Shown piece after piece: positions 25,929 to 35,031 of a stretch of DNA of 64,000 bases (the stretch's first letter is position 1; each line of letters starts with the position of its first letter). Origin of the DNA: Calditrichaceae bacterium (GTDB lineage Bacteria; Calditrichota; Calditrichia; RBG-13-44-9; J075). The DNA lies in the NCBI GenBank assembly GCA_013360445.1, contig JABWBP010000014.1:1-64000 (forward strand), in the 5' to 3' direction. The translations under genes and the position numbers were made by a program. The notes under the pieces are model-generated. The model was not told the DNA's origin. It saw only the letters and a program-made list of their open reading frames with translations, and did not search any database.

Positions 25929-27674
25929 TCACAAGTCAAGCGGTAAAATAACCGAAAAAGTGCTCCCCTTGCCCACCTCGCTTTGCACCCGGATTTCGCC
26001 CCCGTGTTTTTGCACGATATTGTAGGCGGTGGATAATCCCGATCCCATTTTGACCCGCTTTTCATCGGCGGAAAAACCGAACATAAATATTGAGCTTAGT
26101 TTGTCGGCAGGGATTCCTCTACCGGTGTCGGAGAAACGGATATGGATTTGTTTGCCCTTTTTGGCGGGGGCATTTTCTAAAAATGATTTGATATGAATGG
26201 CGCCTGCGCCGGAAATGGCCTGGCGGGCGTTTTTCAGAATATTCAGGAATGCCTGGTTCAGCTGCGCGGGATAGCAGCCGATTTTGGGAATCTGCCCGTA
26301 CTCTTTGACCAGGTGAATGTTTTGCATAAACTCGCTCCCCAGGAGGGTAATGCTGCTATCGATGCCTTCGTGCAGGTCCACCACCCGGTATGCGGATTCA
26401 TCCAGCCCGGCAAAATTTTTTAAGCTCTTTACCAGGGTGGCAATGCGCTCGCCGGCGATCAGGGTGGCGTGAGTGCTATCTTTGAGGATTTTCAAGGCCC
26501 GGGGAAGCTGTTCGTTATTCCTGATCTCTTCGATAGAGCGGCTTTGCTCCAAAACGGTCTCGATCTTATGGATACAGCGCCCGGCGACGTCGATAGAACT
26601 GTTTACCGTTCCGACCGGGCTGTTGATTTCGTGGGCAACGCCGGCAACCAGGCTGCCCAGGGCGGCCATTTTTTCTTTCATGATCAACTGCTCCTGGGTG
26701 GCTCTTAATTCTTCCATGGCGGCGTAAATATCCAGGTTTTTTTGGATGATTTCGGTCTTTTGTTTTTCGAGAATATGGGATTTTTCCTCCAATTCCGTAT
26801 TGGCTTTTTGCAATTTGTCAGCTTGCGCCCGGAGTTTTTCAGCCTGCATCTCCATATTTTTTTTGGCCTCCCGGAGCGATCTGGCCATGTGGTTGAAGGA
26901 GCCGGCCAGCGCGCCGATTTCATCCTTGCGGCCAATATCCAATTGAACGTCAAGATCTCCTTCGGCGATTTTTCCGGCGGCGGCTTCCAGTTCCCGCACC
27001 GGCCGGACAATCAGGCGCACAAATACCGTCGCAATGATGATGGACAGAATGATGGTGCCGATGAGCAGGCTGATCGCGATGCTGCGCGTAGAACGATAGG
27101 TTATATCCGCCCGCTTTGCCGATTCGAATACATTTTTTTCGTATCCGGCGACCACCTTCTTCAAATCGCTGCTGAAGATGCTATAAACCGTGCGAGCCTC
27201 TCCGTTCAACAGGTCTGCCGCCTCCTCAGCCTTATTTTCCCGGGAGAGCTTGAAAAATGTAAAACTCAGGTCCTGGTATGCTTCCCACTGCTGGTCGAAA
27301 TGGGAAAACAACTCTTGCTCTTCTTCCGAGTAGATGCCCAATTGCCCCGCTTCCGTCCTGAGGGTATCGTAGGTATCCAATCTTTCGTTGATCTGGTCGA
27401 TTAATTTGATCATGGTTTCCCGGAGTTCCTCTTTGCTCTCTTCATCATCGGCGAAAGCATATTGGAGCTGGCTTCTTCGCAAATCCGCGGTGAGCAGGTT
27501 AATATCGCTGACCGCCACTGCCCGGGGAAGCCAGTTGCGGGTCAACTCATCTACTTCGGATTTGATGGCGGCCATCTTGCGGATGGCAAAAATGTTAACC
27601 CCCGCCATAATCAAGAGAATGAGGCCAAGAATGATTTTTTGTTTGCTCCTCAGTTTCATGTCTCTGAATTTCAT
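25929..27674 (-). CDS. Membrane sensor histidine kinase with HAMP domain
   Basis: 581 residues. TM1 is residues 13-30, a periplasmic four-helix-bundle-like sensor spans about 31-200, and TM2 about 203-223. HAMP follows (RPVRELEAAAGKIAEGDLDV), then a coiled coil (260-330). The phospho-acceptor block is GVAHEINSPVGT, and the ATPase has NILKNARQAI, DTGRGIPADK and GSGLSTAYNIV. There is no response regulator next to it. Upstream on the same strand are a phosphate-binding-like protein and a porin, an arrangement in which the binding protein may present a ligand to the periplasmic sensor. A heptad repeat lies between. AGGGA precedes the ATG. Confidence 0.9.
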   Translation of the reverse strand: MKFRDMKLRSKQKIILGLILLIMAGVNIFAIRKMAAIKSEVDELTRNWLPRAVAVSDINLLTADLRRSQLQYAFADDEESKEELRETMIKLIDQINERLDTYDTLRTEAGQLGIYSEEEQELFSHFDQQWEAYQDLSFTFFKLSRENKAEEAADLLNGEARTVYSIFSSDLKKVVAGYEKNVFESAKRADITYRSTRSIAISLLIGTIILSIIIATVFVRLIVRPVRELEAAAGKIAEGDLDVQLDIGRKDEIGALAGSFNHMARSLREAKKNMEMQAEKLRAQADKLQKANTELEEKSHILEKQKTEIIQKNLDIYAAMEELRATQEQLIMKEKMAALGSLVAGVAHEINSPVGTVNSSIDVAGRCIHKIETVLEQSRSIEEIRNNEQLPRALKILKDSTHATLIAGERIATLVKSLKNFAGLDESAYRVVDLHEGIDSSITLLGSEFMQNIHLVKEYGQIPKIGCYPAQLNQAFLNILKNARQAISGAGAIHIKSFLENAPAKKGKQIHIRFSDTGRGIPADKLSSIFMFGFSADEKRVKMGSGLSTAYNIVQKHGGEIRVQSEVGKGSTFSVILPLDL

Positions 27675-27727
27675 AGTATTTCCCTGACCATTCGCTTTGC
27701 GTTTTTTCCCCGCGAAAAGAATCGAAA

Positions 27728-27818
27728 CGTGATGCGTGAAACCTCTTGCGCAATGCGTATGACGTATTCCCTTTTTTTACGCAATACTCAAAAAGCTACT
27801 CCTTACGTTTCACGCATC
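27728..27818. repeat. CGTGATG heptad tract with 12-bp inverted ends
   Basis: Six in-phase heptads lie at 27728-27769 (CGTGATG, CGTGAAA and variants). GATGCGTGAAAC (27731-27742) is the exact reverse complement of 27807-27818. It fills the space between the phosphate-binding-like gene stop and the kinase gene. The words are close to those at 5476 and 6695. Confidence 0.75.
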
Positions 27819-27823
27819 CCTCC

Positions 27824-28279
27824 TTATTCATCCTTTTCCGTTTCAGGCTCAATAACAATCAGCACCTTAACCTTTTCCGTTACTTTGGATTGGCTGACAA
27901 ACCCGACGGAACCGGGGGTGGCGGCGACTTTTTTTACCACGGCTTCCTCAGTTTCCAGGGCTTCCGGGGGATCGCCTTCGCCGGAGAGCATTTTCTTCAT
28001 CCAGATAGATTTCATGCGCGAGATGGATTTGCCGAGGTATTTATAAAATGTCTCCTTTACTTCGCTCTTAGGCTTCAAGTCGAACACAACCACCGGCTCG
28101 CCGTTATCCCACAAGCGTATCTCGCGAGAATAAAAATCCAGCAGCTCCGCCTGGCTGATATTCTCTTGCTTGACCAAGGGATGGGCGATCACCACCACCT
28201 GCGCTGCGGCCATATCACCCAGCGACAGGCATATCAAAAAAGTAAAGAGAAGTAGCTTCATGCTGCATTCCGGGCGCAT
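27824..28279 (-). CDS. Small PstS-like periplasmic binding protein
   Basis: 151 residues, half the size of PstS. A Sec signal (MKLLLFTFLICLSLGDMAAA) precedes a domain typical of short phosphate-binding-like proteins: VVVIAHPLV, ISQAELLDFYSREIRLWDNG, ETFYKYLGKS, VAATPGSVGFVS. Such half-size proteins often sit beside porins and membrane sensors rather than ABC transporters, and here too no ABC genes are near. Start 28279 has AGGAAAG 7 bases upstream; ATG 28261 is also possible. It probably captures an anion for the sensor kinase; the ligand is unproven. Confidence 0.82.
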   Translation of the reverse strand: MRPECSMKLLLFTFLICLSLGDMAAAQVVVIAHPLVKQENISQAELLDFYSREIRLWDNGEPVVVFDLKPKSEVKETFYKYLGKSISRMKSIWMKKMLSGEGDPPEALETEEAVVKKVAATPGSVGFVSQSKVTEKVKVLIVIEPETEKDE

Positions 28280-28316
28280 TTTTGTTCTTTCCTGCTTAAC
28301 AAATAGAGAACCAGGC

Positions 28317-29471
28317 TCAAAAGAAAACGGAAATTGCCAGGGCGTAAACCTCGAAAGCTTCGCCCGAGAAAATTTCCGGGGGAAGGGTGGTATCCACATC
28401 GACGCGGGCAACCTGCCCTTTCAAAGCAATCCGGTCGCTGAAGTTGTAGGATACGCCGCCGGTGACCACGCCGGCGTCCCCGACATATTTTACGAATTGT
28501 TCATCGACAATCTCTACCTGGTGCTCCCTGGTAAACCAGTAACTTGCGTAAACGTACAGGCGTTCCGTGGTATTCCAGCCCAGGGTGCCGTACAAAAACC
28601 GTTTGTCAACTTCCACCACGTCGGCGCCTTCATCATAAAAAACCGAAATATATTCACCCTCGAAAGAAAAATCCCCTAAGCGGTACAACAGGTCCGCGCC
28701 TAAGCGGATTCGCGGCAGTCCTTCGAATTTGGAAGGCGGTTCGTTCAGACGTTCGGCCAGGCCCTTGAAATAATTCACCTTTTCGTGAGTGGCGGATATA
28801 CCGGCTTTTAATTCCCCGTAGCGCACCCCGATGCGGCCGCCGAACAGGAACGCGGTGGTGGTGTCGAGGCCGGTGGGCCGTTCATTACTGCTGCTTTGGT
28901 TGTCGAACTGGCTGTTGATATTGGGGCTGTTGCCGATGTACACAGCGTAATCGAATTTCGCTTTGGCGGAAGGGATGAAGCCGTACGCTTGCACAAACGC
29001 CCGGGTGGGCAAATATTCTTCGATGGCAATGAATTCATTGAAAGAGGTTTCGTAAACCAGCGGCCGGACGATGTAAGGCAGCAAGGGGGTGCGGTTTTTG
29101 ATTTCATTCAGGTGGTTGAAAATGGGAATTTGCAAACCGACCTTCAGGTTGAACTGCCGGCTGGAGCGATACCGAACCCAGGCTTCTTCGATGTTGAAAG
29201 AACCCCAGCGCTTGCTGGAGGAAAAGTTGTTGAGGACTTCAAAATTAACGAAGGCGGTCCAATCTTTCAGCAAATCCTTTTGCAGGAACATATTCAACTG
29301 TTGCAGGGCGAAGGTGTTGAATTGCGGTTGATCGCTGGATTGCGTCCACTGCTGGAAAGAATTTTGAAAGTATCCGAAGGCTTTGATGGGCGCTTCCTGT
29401 AATTGCGCGAAAACGCTTGCTGTAGCGCCCCACCAAACTCCTAACCAGAAGAGCATTTTCACTCGCAGCAT
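28317..29471 (-). CDS. Outer-membrane porin-like protein
   Basis: 384 residues. A signal peptide (MLFWLGVWWGATASVFAQ) is followed by alternating strands with aromatic girdles (FLQKDLLKDWTAFVNFEVL, FSFEGEYISVFYD), and the protein ends in FF. It is similar in layout to the porin at 4236-5438 but not close in sequence. ATG 29471, with GGAG 9 bases before, is preferred to 29510. It heads a minus-strand cluster with the PstS-like protein (37 bases on) and the sensor kinase, so it likely brings the sensed anion into the periplasm. Confidence 0.78.
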   Translation of the reverse strand: MLRVKMLFWLGVWWGATASVFAQLQEAPIKAFGYFQNSFQQWTQSSDQPQFNTFALQQLNMFLQKDLLKDWTAFVNFEVLNNFSSSKRWGSFNIEEAWVRYRSSRQFNLKVGLQIPIFNHLNEIKNRTPLLPYIVRPLVYETSFNEFIAIEEYLPTRAFVQAYGFIPSAKAKFDYAVYIGNSPNINSQFDNQSSSNERPTGLDTTTAFLFGGRIGVRYGELKAGISATHEKVNYFKGLAERLNEPPSKFEGLPRIRLGADLLYRLGDFSFEGEYISVFYDEGADVVEVDKRFLYGTLGWNTTERLYVYASYWFTREHQVEIVDEQFVKYVGDAGVVTGGVSYNFSDRIALKGQVARVDVDTTLPPEIFSGEAFEVYALAISVFF

Positions 29472-29942
29472 GTGCCGATTCTCCTTTTTAAAACAGTTGC
29501 CAGCCACCATTGGGTTTTTCTGCTCGATGCGAGGATAAATTTACGATTGAAAGGTCAAATGTGCTAATGGTTCCTTTTTAAAGCCGGTAGATTTCGCCGC
29601 AGATGGTGATTTTTTCTCTCGCCTTGCTCTGCCGCTCTTCGTTAAGTAAAATTTCTATGGCGATGCGCGGTTTTGTTACGAATGACTAAGAGCGGGTTTG
29701 AAAAATCGAAAAACATGCTACAACGACACCAGGGCACTAAGATTGCAGCAAGAATTTTAATGTTTTTTGTGAATCTTTGAGACTTTGTGACTCTGAGACT
29801 CTGTGACTTTATGACTTTGAGACTCTGTGACTTTATGACTTTGAGACTCTGTGACCTTTCCCAAAGGGATCCCTTCCGGGAGTGGCGAATTTCCAAACAC
29901 CCTCTACGGAACCGGCTTCATCCGACACCAGAAGGAGATAGA
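29472..29942. other. Divergent intergenic region
   Basis: Lies between the minus-strand porin cluster and the plus-strand DUF432-MscS pair. It holds the octad tract listed next and, at 29856-29891, a short dispersed repeat (CTTTCCCAAAGGGATCCC, then CCGGGAGTGGCGAATT) found again, split in two, at 32113-32135 and 32159-32175. A 35-codon minus-strand frame without a start (IAIEILLNEERQSKAREKI) ends near 29579 and might be a gene scrap. Translations across the octads give meaningless repeated peptides. Confidence 0.5.
29781..29852. repeat. GACTYTGW octad tract
   Basis: Nine octads in strict phase (GACTTTGT, GACTCTGA and variants). A 24-base super-unit of three octads at 29797-29820 is repeated exactly at 29821-29844 and begins a third time. 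No inverted arm is seen. Confidence 0.9.
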
Positions 29943-30734
29943 ATGGGGCAGAAAACCTGGGGCAGCTATTCCATGCCCGGCGAAGAACCGGCGTGCTGGA
30001 TCTTTGGCCCTTTACACATTTGGGGCAAGAGCACGGCGGATGAATTTTGGATTGCGCACCAATACCGGGAGACCGGGGAGGCGGCGGAGCAGGCCGCCCA
30101 ACAGGATTTCCGCCCCGATTTGCCGGAAAAAGTGGAATGGCAGCGCTGGACCTTGAAGCAAGCGTACCGGGAGGTATTAATTAACCCCATTTTTCCGGAT
30201 TTGCCGGTAGTCGTAAAACCGGAATATCCTTTCCGGGTAACCCCGGGCGTGCGCACAAAGATTTATGTCCGGGTTCCGGTGTGGGCCAAATTCTCCCTGG
30301 GGAAAACCGCTATTGTAAAATTACCCAGCGTAATCCTCTCCAAAACCTGGTTCGGGGAGTTTACCCGGGGGGAGCTTTGCTATTGGATTTCCTCCGCCGC
30401 CCGAAAAAAGATCGAGCCGGATCCTAATCGCCCCTTCCTGGCCATCTGCCCGGTGCAGATCATCAATCACTCCCGGGACGAATTGCAGGTGGAAAAAATC
30501 TGCCTGCGGGTAAGCCAGCTGGGGCTTTATTTTGCCAAAGACCAACTATGGTCCAACGAAACCCGGGTACATTACCACGGGCAGGATGAAGGCAGCGAGA
30601 TCGAAACCCAGCTCAAAGCCCCGGCGGACGCCCGCAACGCCAAATTAATAACCTCCCCAATGGAATATCCCCGGAAAAGTTTTACCGCGAAGACCTTCGC
30701 TTCTCTCAAAGACTTAACCGACCGCATCTTTTAG
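29943..30734 (+). CDS. DUF432 protein
   Basis: 263 residues, no signal peptide and no membrane segment, rich in beta structure (VTPGVRTKIYVRVPVWAKFS, PFLAICPVQIINHSRDEL). It matches DUF432, a family of unknown function common in archaea and some bacteria and often next to MscS-type channels, as here. The start is ATG 29943 with AAGGAG 7 bases upstream; the frame upstream of it only reads through the octad repeat. It is 27 bases from the channel gene, so it may be a soluble regulator of it. Confidence 0.8.
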   Translation: MGQKTWGSYSMPGEEPACWIFGPLHIWGKSTADEFWIAHQYRETGEAAEQAAQQDFRPDLPEKVEWQRWTLKQAYREVLINPIFPDLPVVVKPEYPFRVTPGVRTKIYVRVPVWAKFSLGKTAIVKLPSVILSKTWFGEFTRGELCYWISSAARKKIEPDPNRPFLAICPVQIINHSRDELQVEKICLRVSQLGLYFAKDQLWSNETRVHYHGQDEGSEIETQLKAPADARNAKLITSPMEYPRKSFTAKTFASLKDLTDRIF

Positions 30735-30761
30735 GGAATTCAGTGAATAAGGAGCACAGCC

Positions 30762-31616
30762 ATGGAGAGTATTAGCATTTTAGGTTGGGAGCTTAAAGAG
30801 TTCTTATCCCCGGAACGGTTGCTGCCGTTTGTGCGGGTGATCTTTCTGGTTCTGATCGGGATACCGGTTGTGTATCTCATCAGCAAGGCGAGCCGCCGGT
30901 ATCTTACCCGGCGTTTCAGCGCCCAGCAGGGAATGATCACCGGAAAGATGATCAAGTACGGCGGGCTGGTAATCATCTTCATCATGGTGCTGCGGGAATT
31001 GGGGTTCGAGCTGGCCCCCCTGTTGGGGGCCGCGGGCATCGTGGGGATTGCCATCGGCTTTGCTTCCCAGACCAGCGTTTCCAACGTCATCAGCGGCCTG
31101 TTTTTGATTGCCGAGCAGCCTTTTGTGGTCGGCGACGTCATCCGGGCGGGCAGCACTACCGGCCAGGTGCTTTCTATCGACATCCTCTCCATCAAACTGC
31201 GCACTTTTGACAACCAGTTTGTGCGAATTCCCAATGAGACCATCTTGAAAAGCGAAGTGGTCAATATTACCCGCTTTCCCATCCGCCGGGCGGATTTAAT
31301 GGTGTCGGTGGCCTATAAAGAAGACCTCGGGCGGGTGAAACAAATTCTCAAGGAAATTGCCCGGCAGCATCCCCTCTGTCTTCAGGAGCCGGAACCGCTG
31401 ATCATTTTCGAAGCCTTCGGGGCTTCTTCGATTGATCTAAAATTCGCGGTTTGGGCAACAAAGGAGGACTGGCTAAAGGTAAAAAATGAAATCCAGGAAG
31501 AGATCAAGCGGCGCTTTGACGCGGAGGGCATCGAAATCCCCTTCCCGCACCTCTCTATCTATACCGGATCGGAATCCAAACCGCTGGCGGTGGAGATCGT
31601 GGAGAAAAAAGGATGA
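30762..31616 (+). CDS. mscS: Small-conductance mechanosensitive channel (MscS family)
   Basis: 284 residues, the length of E. coli MscS. Three membrane segments occupy residues 20-115. TM3 carries the small-residue pattern LLGAAGIVGIAIGFASQTSV, followed by the MscS signature SNVISGLFLIAEQPFVVGDVI. A beta domain and an alpha/beta domain complete the fold. The channel releases solutes on osmotic downshock. AAGGAG lies 9 bases before the ATG. It is paired with DUF432. Confidence 0.92.
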   Translation: MESISILGWELKEFLSPERLLPFVRVIFLVLIGIPVVYLISKASRRYLTRRFSAQQGMITGKMIKYGGLVIIFIMVLRELGFELAPLLGAAGIVGIAIGFASQTSVSNVISGLFLIAEQPFVVGDVIRAGSTTGQVLSIDILSIKLRTFDNQFVRIPNETILKSEVVNITRFPIRRADLMVSVAYKEDLGRVKQILKEIARQHPLCLQEPEPLIIFEAFGASSIDLKFAVWATKEDWLKVKNEIQEEIKRRFDAEGIEIPFPHLSIYTGSESKPLAVEIVEKKG

Positions 31617-31622
31617 CGAAAG

Positions 31623-31805
31623 AGTGTGGTTGAAATTGTTTCCCACGAAAGCCTGGGCAGGGACCGGGGAGAAAAATTTTAGGAATACGAACAGGCCGGG
31701 ATAGCGAAATACTGGCTGGCAGACGATATTATGTTGGAAGTGGCTGGCCGGGAATATGCCGATTTCATCATTAGCCGTCTTCGCCGGCGGGGTTTTTTAA
31801 AGTGA
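31623..31805 (+). pseudogene. Uma2-family nuclease fragment
   Basis: The frame reads VVEIVSHESLGRDRGEKF, a stop (TAG 31680-31682), EYEQAGIAKYWLADD, then LEVAGREYADFIISRLRRRG and a stop. This is the second half of a Uma2 (DUF820) PD-(D/E)XK-like protein, broken by an internal stop and missing its first half. Confidence 0.72.
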
Positions 31806-31926
31806 GCGGAGGAGCAACGGAATTTACAGGAGACCATCTCTCTTCAATGATTGGCAGAATTACCGCTGTTTTCTCTCCGGTTTCGTTGGTAATGTATTGC
31901 GGTTTCAATTGCTTAATATCTAACAT
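31771..31926 (-). pseudogene. Truncated antitoxin-like gene
   Basis: 51 codons. MLDIKQLKPQYITNETGEKT, then AVILPIIEE, is the usual beginning of small antitoxins of this type (KPQYITDE..KTAVILP), and GAGGAG precedes the ATG. After residue 33 the sequence no longer looks like the family and runs antisense through the Uma2 remnant. No toxin gene follows. Confidence 0.55.
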
Positions 31927-32187
31927 TGGCATCTCCTCAGAGTATTTTTTCAACCATTTACGCCAAACTTAGCAACAGGCAAACTCGATGGCAAATTAAA
32001 AGCGTAGAAAATACGTCCCCAATCTGCAATCCCTGGTAATGGTTATATTTTGACTGATAGCATTTGTTTGAAATTCAATTTCATGCCACCAGGCCACCCA
32101 CGAAAGGGAGCACTTTCCCGAAGGGATGCCTTTCCGAAGGAATCTACGATTGGCACATGCCGGGAGTGGCAATTACTCTTTCATCAG

Positions 32188-32766
32188 TCAAAACTTAACC
32201 ATTACCGAAATGGCATCTGCTACCGAGGCCAGGCGGTTGGCGTCGGTGGTGTAGTTGTAGGTCAGTTGGTCAATGATGGCATTGTTCTCTTTCCGGCGGG
32301 TGAGGTAGAGGATGTTGCCGTTTTTGTCGTATTGTAAGCCGGAGACATCAAACCGGGTGGGGTTTTGCCAACTGCCGGAGTAGTATCGGTAGTCGGCGCT
32401 TAGGAGCCTGTTGGCATTGTCGTAAGTATAGGCATAGCGGTAGCGCGGTTCCAGCGGGGAAGCGGTATTGCGATACTCGGATTCCTGGATATTCCCGTTT
32501 GCAAAGTAAGTGTAACGCGCATTAAACGGCAAGGCAGCGCTGCCCACGTTGCCTATATCCGTCAGCCACTCCCGCACGTTGTATTGGTAGGGCAGTTCCA
32601 CAACAAAGTTGCCACTGCTCTCCCCATATCTTAATGTATCTACTGCACCGACCGGGTTGTAGGCGTAAATGACATCCGCATTGGCGGGCTGGTTGTCTGT
32701 GGTAGAAGTGTAAACCTTGACCAACTGCCCCAGGCGGTCGTATTCATAGAAAGCGGGGGAACTGTG
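32188..32766 (-). pseudogene. Displaced RHS/YD-repeat fragment
   Basis: Reads FYEYDRLGQLVKVYTS, YQYNVREWLTDIGNV, YAYTYDNANRLLSADYRYYS, LQYDKNGNIL: interior YD repeats like residues 800-930 of the 42337-46317 protein. A TAG lies directly before it and there is no start codon; the end (ADAISVMVKF) breaks off in mid-repeat. It is the outermost leftover of the RHS cassette array. Confidence 0.8.
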
Positions 32767-32770
32767 CTAC

Positions 32771-33187
32771 CTACTCATCGACAGTTATTTTAGTTTTTCG
32801 ATGTTTGATAAATATCAAAAGGAACATCACAATAGTTATAACCGGCATGTAAATCCAGGTGGCATAAGCGTTGTGTATTTGCCCATAACCCCTGTGGTTA
32901 TAAATGAGAATTGCGATGGGTATCAGGCCTAAAAAACTTCCTAAAATCCAATTAATGGGTTTATTTCTTTTCTCTCGTTGATAAATATAAATCAGCATAA
33001 ATCCAAAAAACCAGATTAACAAACCAGTAGCTTTAAGCCAGAAATAGAATAAGGAATCTGGTATTATAGCCGTTACGGTTTTAGTTAATTGAAAAACTAT
33101 TACAGTAAAAAAACCAAAAATAAGTGGCAATAAATGTAATATCTCTATTCCAAAAAATAGCCAAAAAATTTTACGAGTGGTTCTCAT
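32771..33187 (-). CDS. Four-helix membrane protein, candidate immunity protein
   Basis: 138 residues with four membrane segments (about 7-32, 46-66, 79-98, 112-130) and charged ends. It has low GC, unlike the genes outside the locus. I know no family for it. Its ATG comes 3 bases after the stop of the RHS cassette with the FIPSASV C-terminal domain, and AGAGG lies inside that gene's end. That is the place and size of an immunity gene, and a membrane protein would suit a toxin acting at the inner membrane. Function is inferred from position only. Confidence 0.6.
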   Translation of the reverse strand: MRTTRKIFWLFFGIEILHLLPLIFGFFTVIVFQLTKTVTAIIPDSLFYFWLKATGLLIWFFGFMLIYIYQREKRNKPINWILGSFLGLIPIAILIYNHRGYGQIHNAYATWIYMPVITIVMFLLIFIKHRKTKITVDE

Positions 33188-33189
33188 GT

Positions 33190-35031
33190 TTATTTATCCT
33201 CTTCTTCAAGCTCATCAAGAATTTCTTCTTCGTTAATCTCATCAAAAATAAAACCTAAATCTATTAATCCATCTATGCCTGTTTGAGGCAATTTCCCATA
33301 AACCCGGTATACCTTGCCGGTCTTTTCATTCTTCACATAGATTTCATAAGCCGGGAATTTGTTTTTCGTACCCTGGATGCTCACAGAAACTTTGCCATCT
33401 TTGCCGGGGGTAATGGAGATCGTAAAATTGTAATCAATCGGCGCGGATATGATCAGGGGATTGTCTGCCCCGCTAATGGTGGCATTAATTATCGCATTGT
33501 TCCCGCTATTTGCATCCATCCGGCTGACCGTTGCCACGTATTCAGGAGTGGCCTGCCCGGTGGCGATCATATTGCCTTCTTTATCCAATTCTACGGTCAT
33601 CCCGGTATGCTCACTCGTTCCCAGGAGCGGGGCTTCGCTTACCGCAGGATCCGTTTCAACCCGGATGATATGCTCGGTGCGATGCGCTCCCTGGTCTTCA
33701 TATTGGAAACTGCGGTTATCGCCCTTGAAAGTTCTTCCGATGACCGGAACGGTTACCGAGGCAGAGGGAATAAAGGTTCTTACGACCACTTTAAAAGGGT
33801 CAAAACCATCCGGATCGAAATAATTAACCGGGTTGCCGAAGGTGTAATTATATGGCGACCAGCCGGGATTCCTTCCTGCTGAGGGGTCAATACTCCGGAA
33901 CACCCCGATCCCCGAATCATAAAACCGCGCCTCCACATAATCCAGGCCGGTCTCCATATCCCGCTCTTTGCCCTGGAACTTGAATTTGTTTTCCCCTTCC
34001 AAAACCGGCCCCGGGGCGTGGCGCATCATTGCGCCGTATGGATAAAAATCATTGCCGGCAGCCACCTCTCCGCTGCCGCCTCCATCATCGCGAATTTGCA
34101 CCCGGACGCTGCCAAGGTGGTCTCGAATATAATAATAATCATCCTCCCCGTCAACGCGGTAGCGCCTTTGCCCGAGCATTTCTCCCCCGGCCCCGGGTAT
34201 GTTCACATAATTTACCAATGGCGCCGCCTCCATGGAAAAAGAAGTGATCCGCACCGCCCCGGAACCGGAAGGCTTGATCGATATTCCGTCCGATAAATCG
34301 CCGGGGGTGAATACTTTGGAAGCCATGGCCGGGTTTCCGTTGGAAACAATGGTTTCCTGGCTGCCGCTGTAGCTGAGGGTGAGCCCTTCCCCGGCGGCTG
34401 CCTCAAAGATAAAATGAGCCGCACTGCTGGCGGGATCATTCAGTTCCGCGGCAATTTGCCCCAGGGAATTCCGCACATAACGGCTGCGCAGGTAGCCATC
34501 CTGCTTTTTCCACATCCGCCGGCCTTCGCTGTCATACCCGTATTCAATCTCCCCGCCGCCGCTTTTCAGGATGCGAACCGGTAAATTGGCATAATTATAT
34601 TCCAGCAGAGTCAGGGCGCGATTTTCATCAGAGGTCATATTGCCATTGGCGTCATAACCATAGGCGCCGCTTCCCTGCGTATCAAAATCTCCCTCGAAAG
34701 CGCCGGAGGCAATTGCATCGGTGACATTGGTTATTTTATTGCCGTCATATTGATAGCTCAGGTTATCGACTAAACTGCCCTCATGGTTTCTCTGCAAATT
34801 CAGGAAATTTCCCATGATATCATATTGATAAGATGAGTTATACCGGCCTGCCGGCGACCCAAAGTGTGTGGAGGTTTCAAGGCGGTTGAGGTGATCGTAG
34901 TTGAAACCCAGGGTCATCGCCGCCGCAGAGAGGGCCGGGGTCAGGCTGCTGAGCGCGGCAATGTTTCCGTTATGCCGGGCGGTAACACTCCCCTGTTTCA
35001 TCAAAAGTCTAAAATAGCTACAGGGTATCAA
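33190..35031 (-). CDS. Displaced RHS core with DUF3238-like C-terminal domain
   Basis: Up to 613 codons. Possible starts are TTG 35031 or ATG 35001, neither with a ribosome site, so this is probably a silent cassette. It begins in mid-repeat (ARHNGNIAAL, homologous to ARYNGNIAAI in the next RHS). The RHS core is complete: DHLGSVRVQIRDD, FQGKERDMETGLDYVEARFY, NPVNYFDPDG. The C-terminal 200 residues (VVVRTFIPSASVTVPVIG, GDNRSFQYE, TEHIIRVET) resemble DUF3238, a domain without known activity. The core DNA is GC-rich and the tail AT-rich, the usual sign of C-terminal exchange. Confidence 0.78.
   Translation of the reverse strand: MIPCSYFRLLMKQGSVTARHNGNIAALSSLTPALSAAAMTLGFNYDHLNRLETSTHFGSPAGRYNSSYQYDIMGNFLNLQRNHEGSLVDNLSYQYDGNKITNVTDAIASGAFEGDFDTQGSGAYGYDANGNMTSDENRALTLLEYNYANLPVRILKSGGGEIEYGYDSEGRRMWKKQDGYLRSRYVRNSLGQIAAELNDPASSAAHFIFEAAAGEGLTLSYSGSQETIVSNGNPAMASKVFTPGDLSDGISIKPSGSGAVRITSFSMEAAPLVNYVNIPGAGGEMLGQRRYRVDGEDDYYYIRDHLGSVRVQIRDDGGGSGEVAAGNDFYPYGAMMRHAPGPVLEGENKFKFQGKERDMETGLDYVEARFYDSGIGVFRSIDPSAGRNPGWSPYNYTFGNPVNYFDPDGFDPFKVVVRTFIPSASVTVPVIGRTFKGDNRSFQYEDQGAHRTEHIIRVETDPAVSEAPLLGTSEHTGMTVELDKEGNMIATGQATPEYVATVSRMDANSGNNAIINATISGADNPLIISAPIDYNFTISITPGKDGKVSVSIQGTKNKFPAYEIYVKNEKTGKVYRVYGKLPQTGIDGLIDLGFIFDEINEEEILDELEEEDK

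Noticed and set aside
29642-29896. Minus-strand frame with SQSLKVIK repeats
   Set aside because: It is the octad tract translated; 24-base super-units give 8-residue repeats in every frame.
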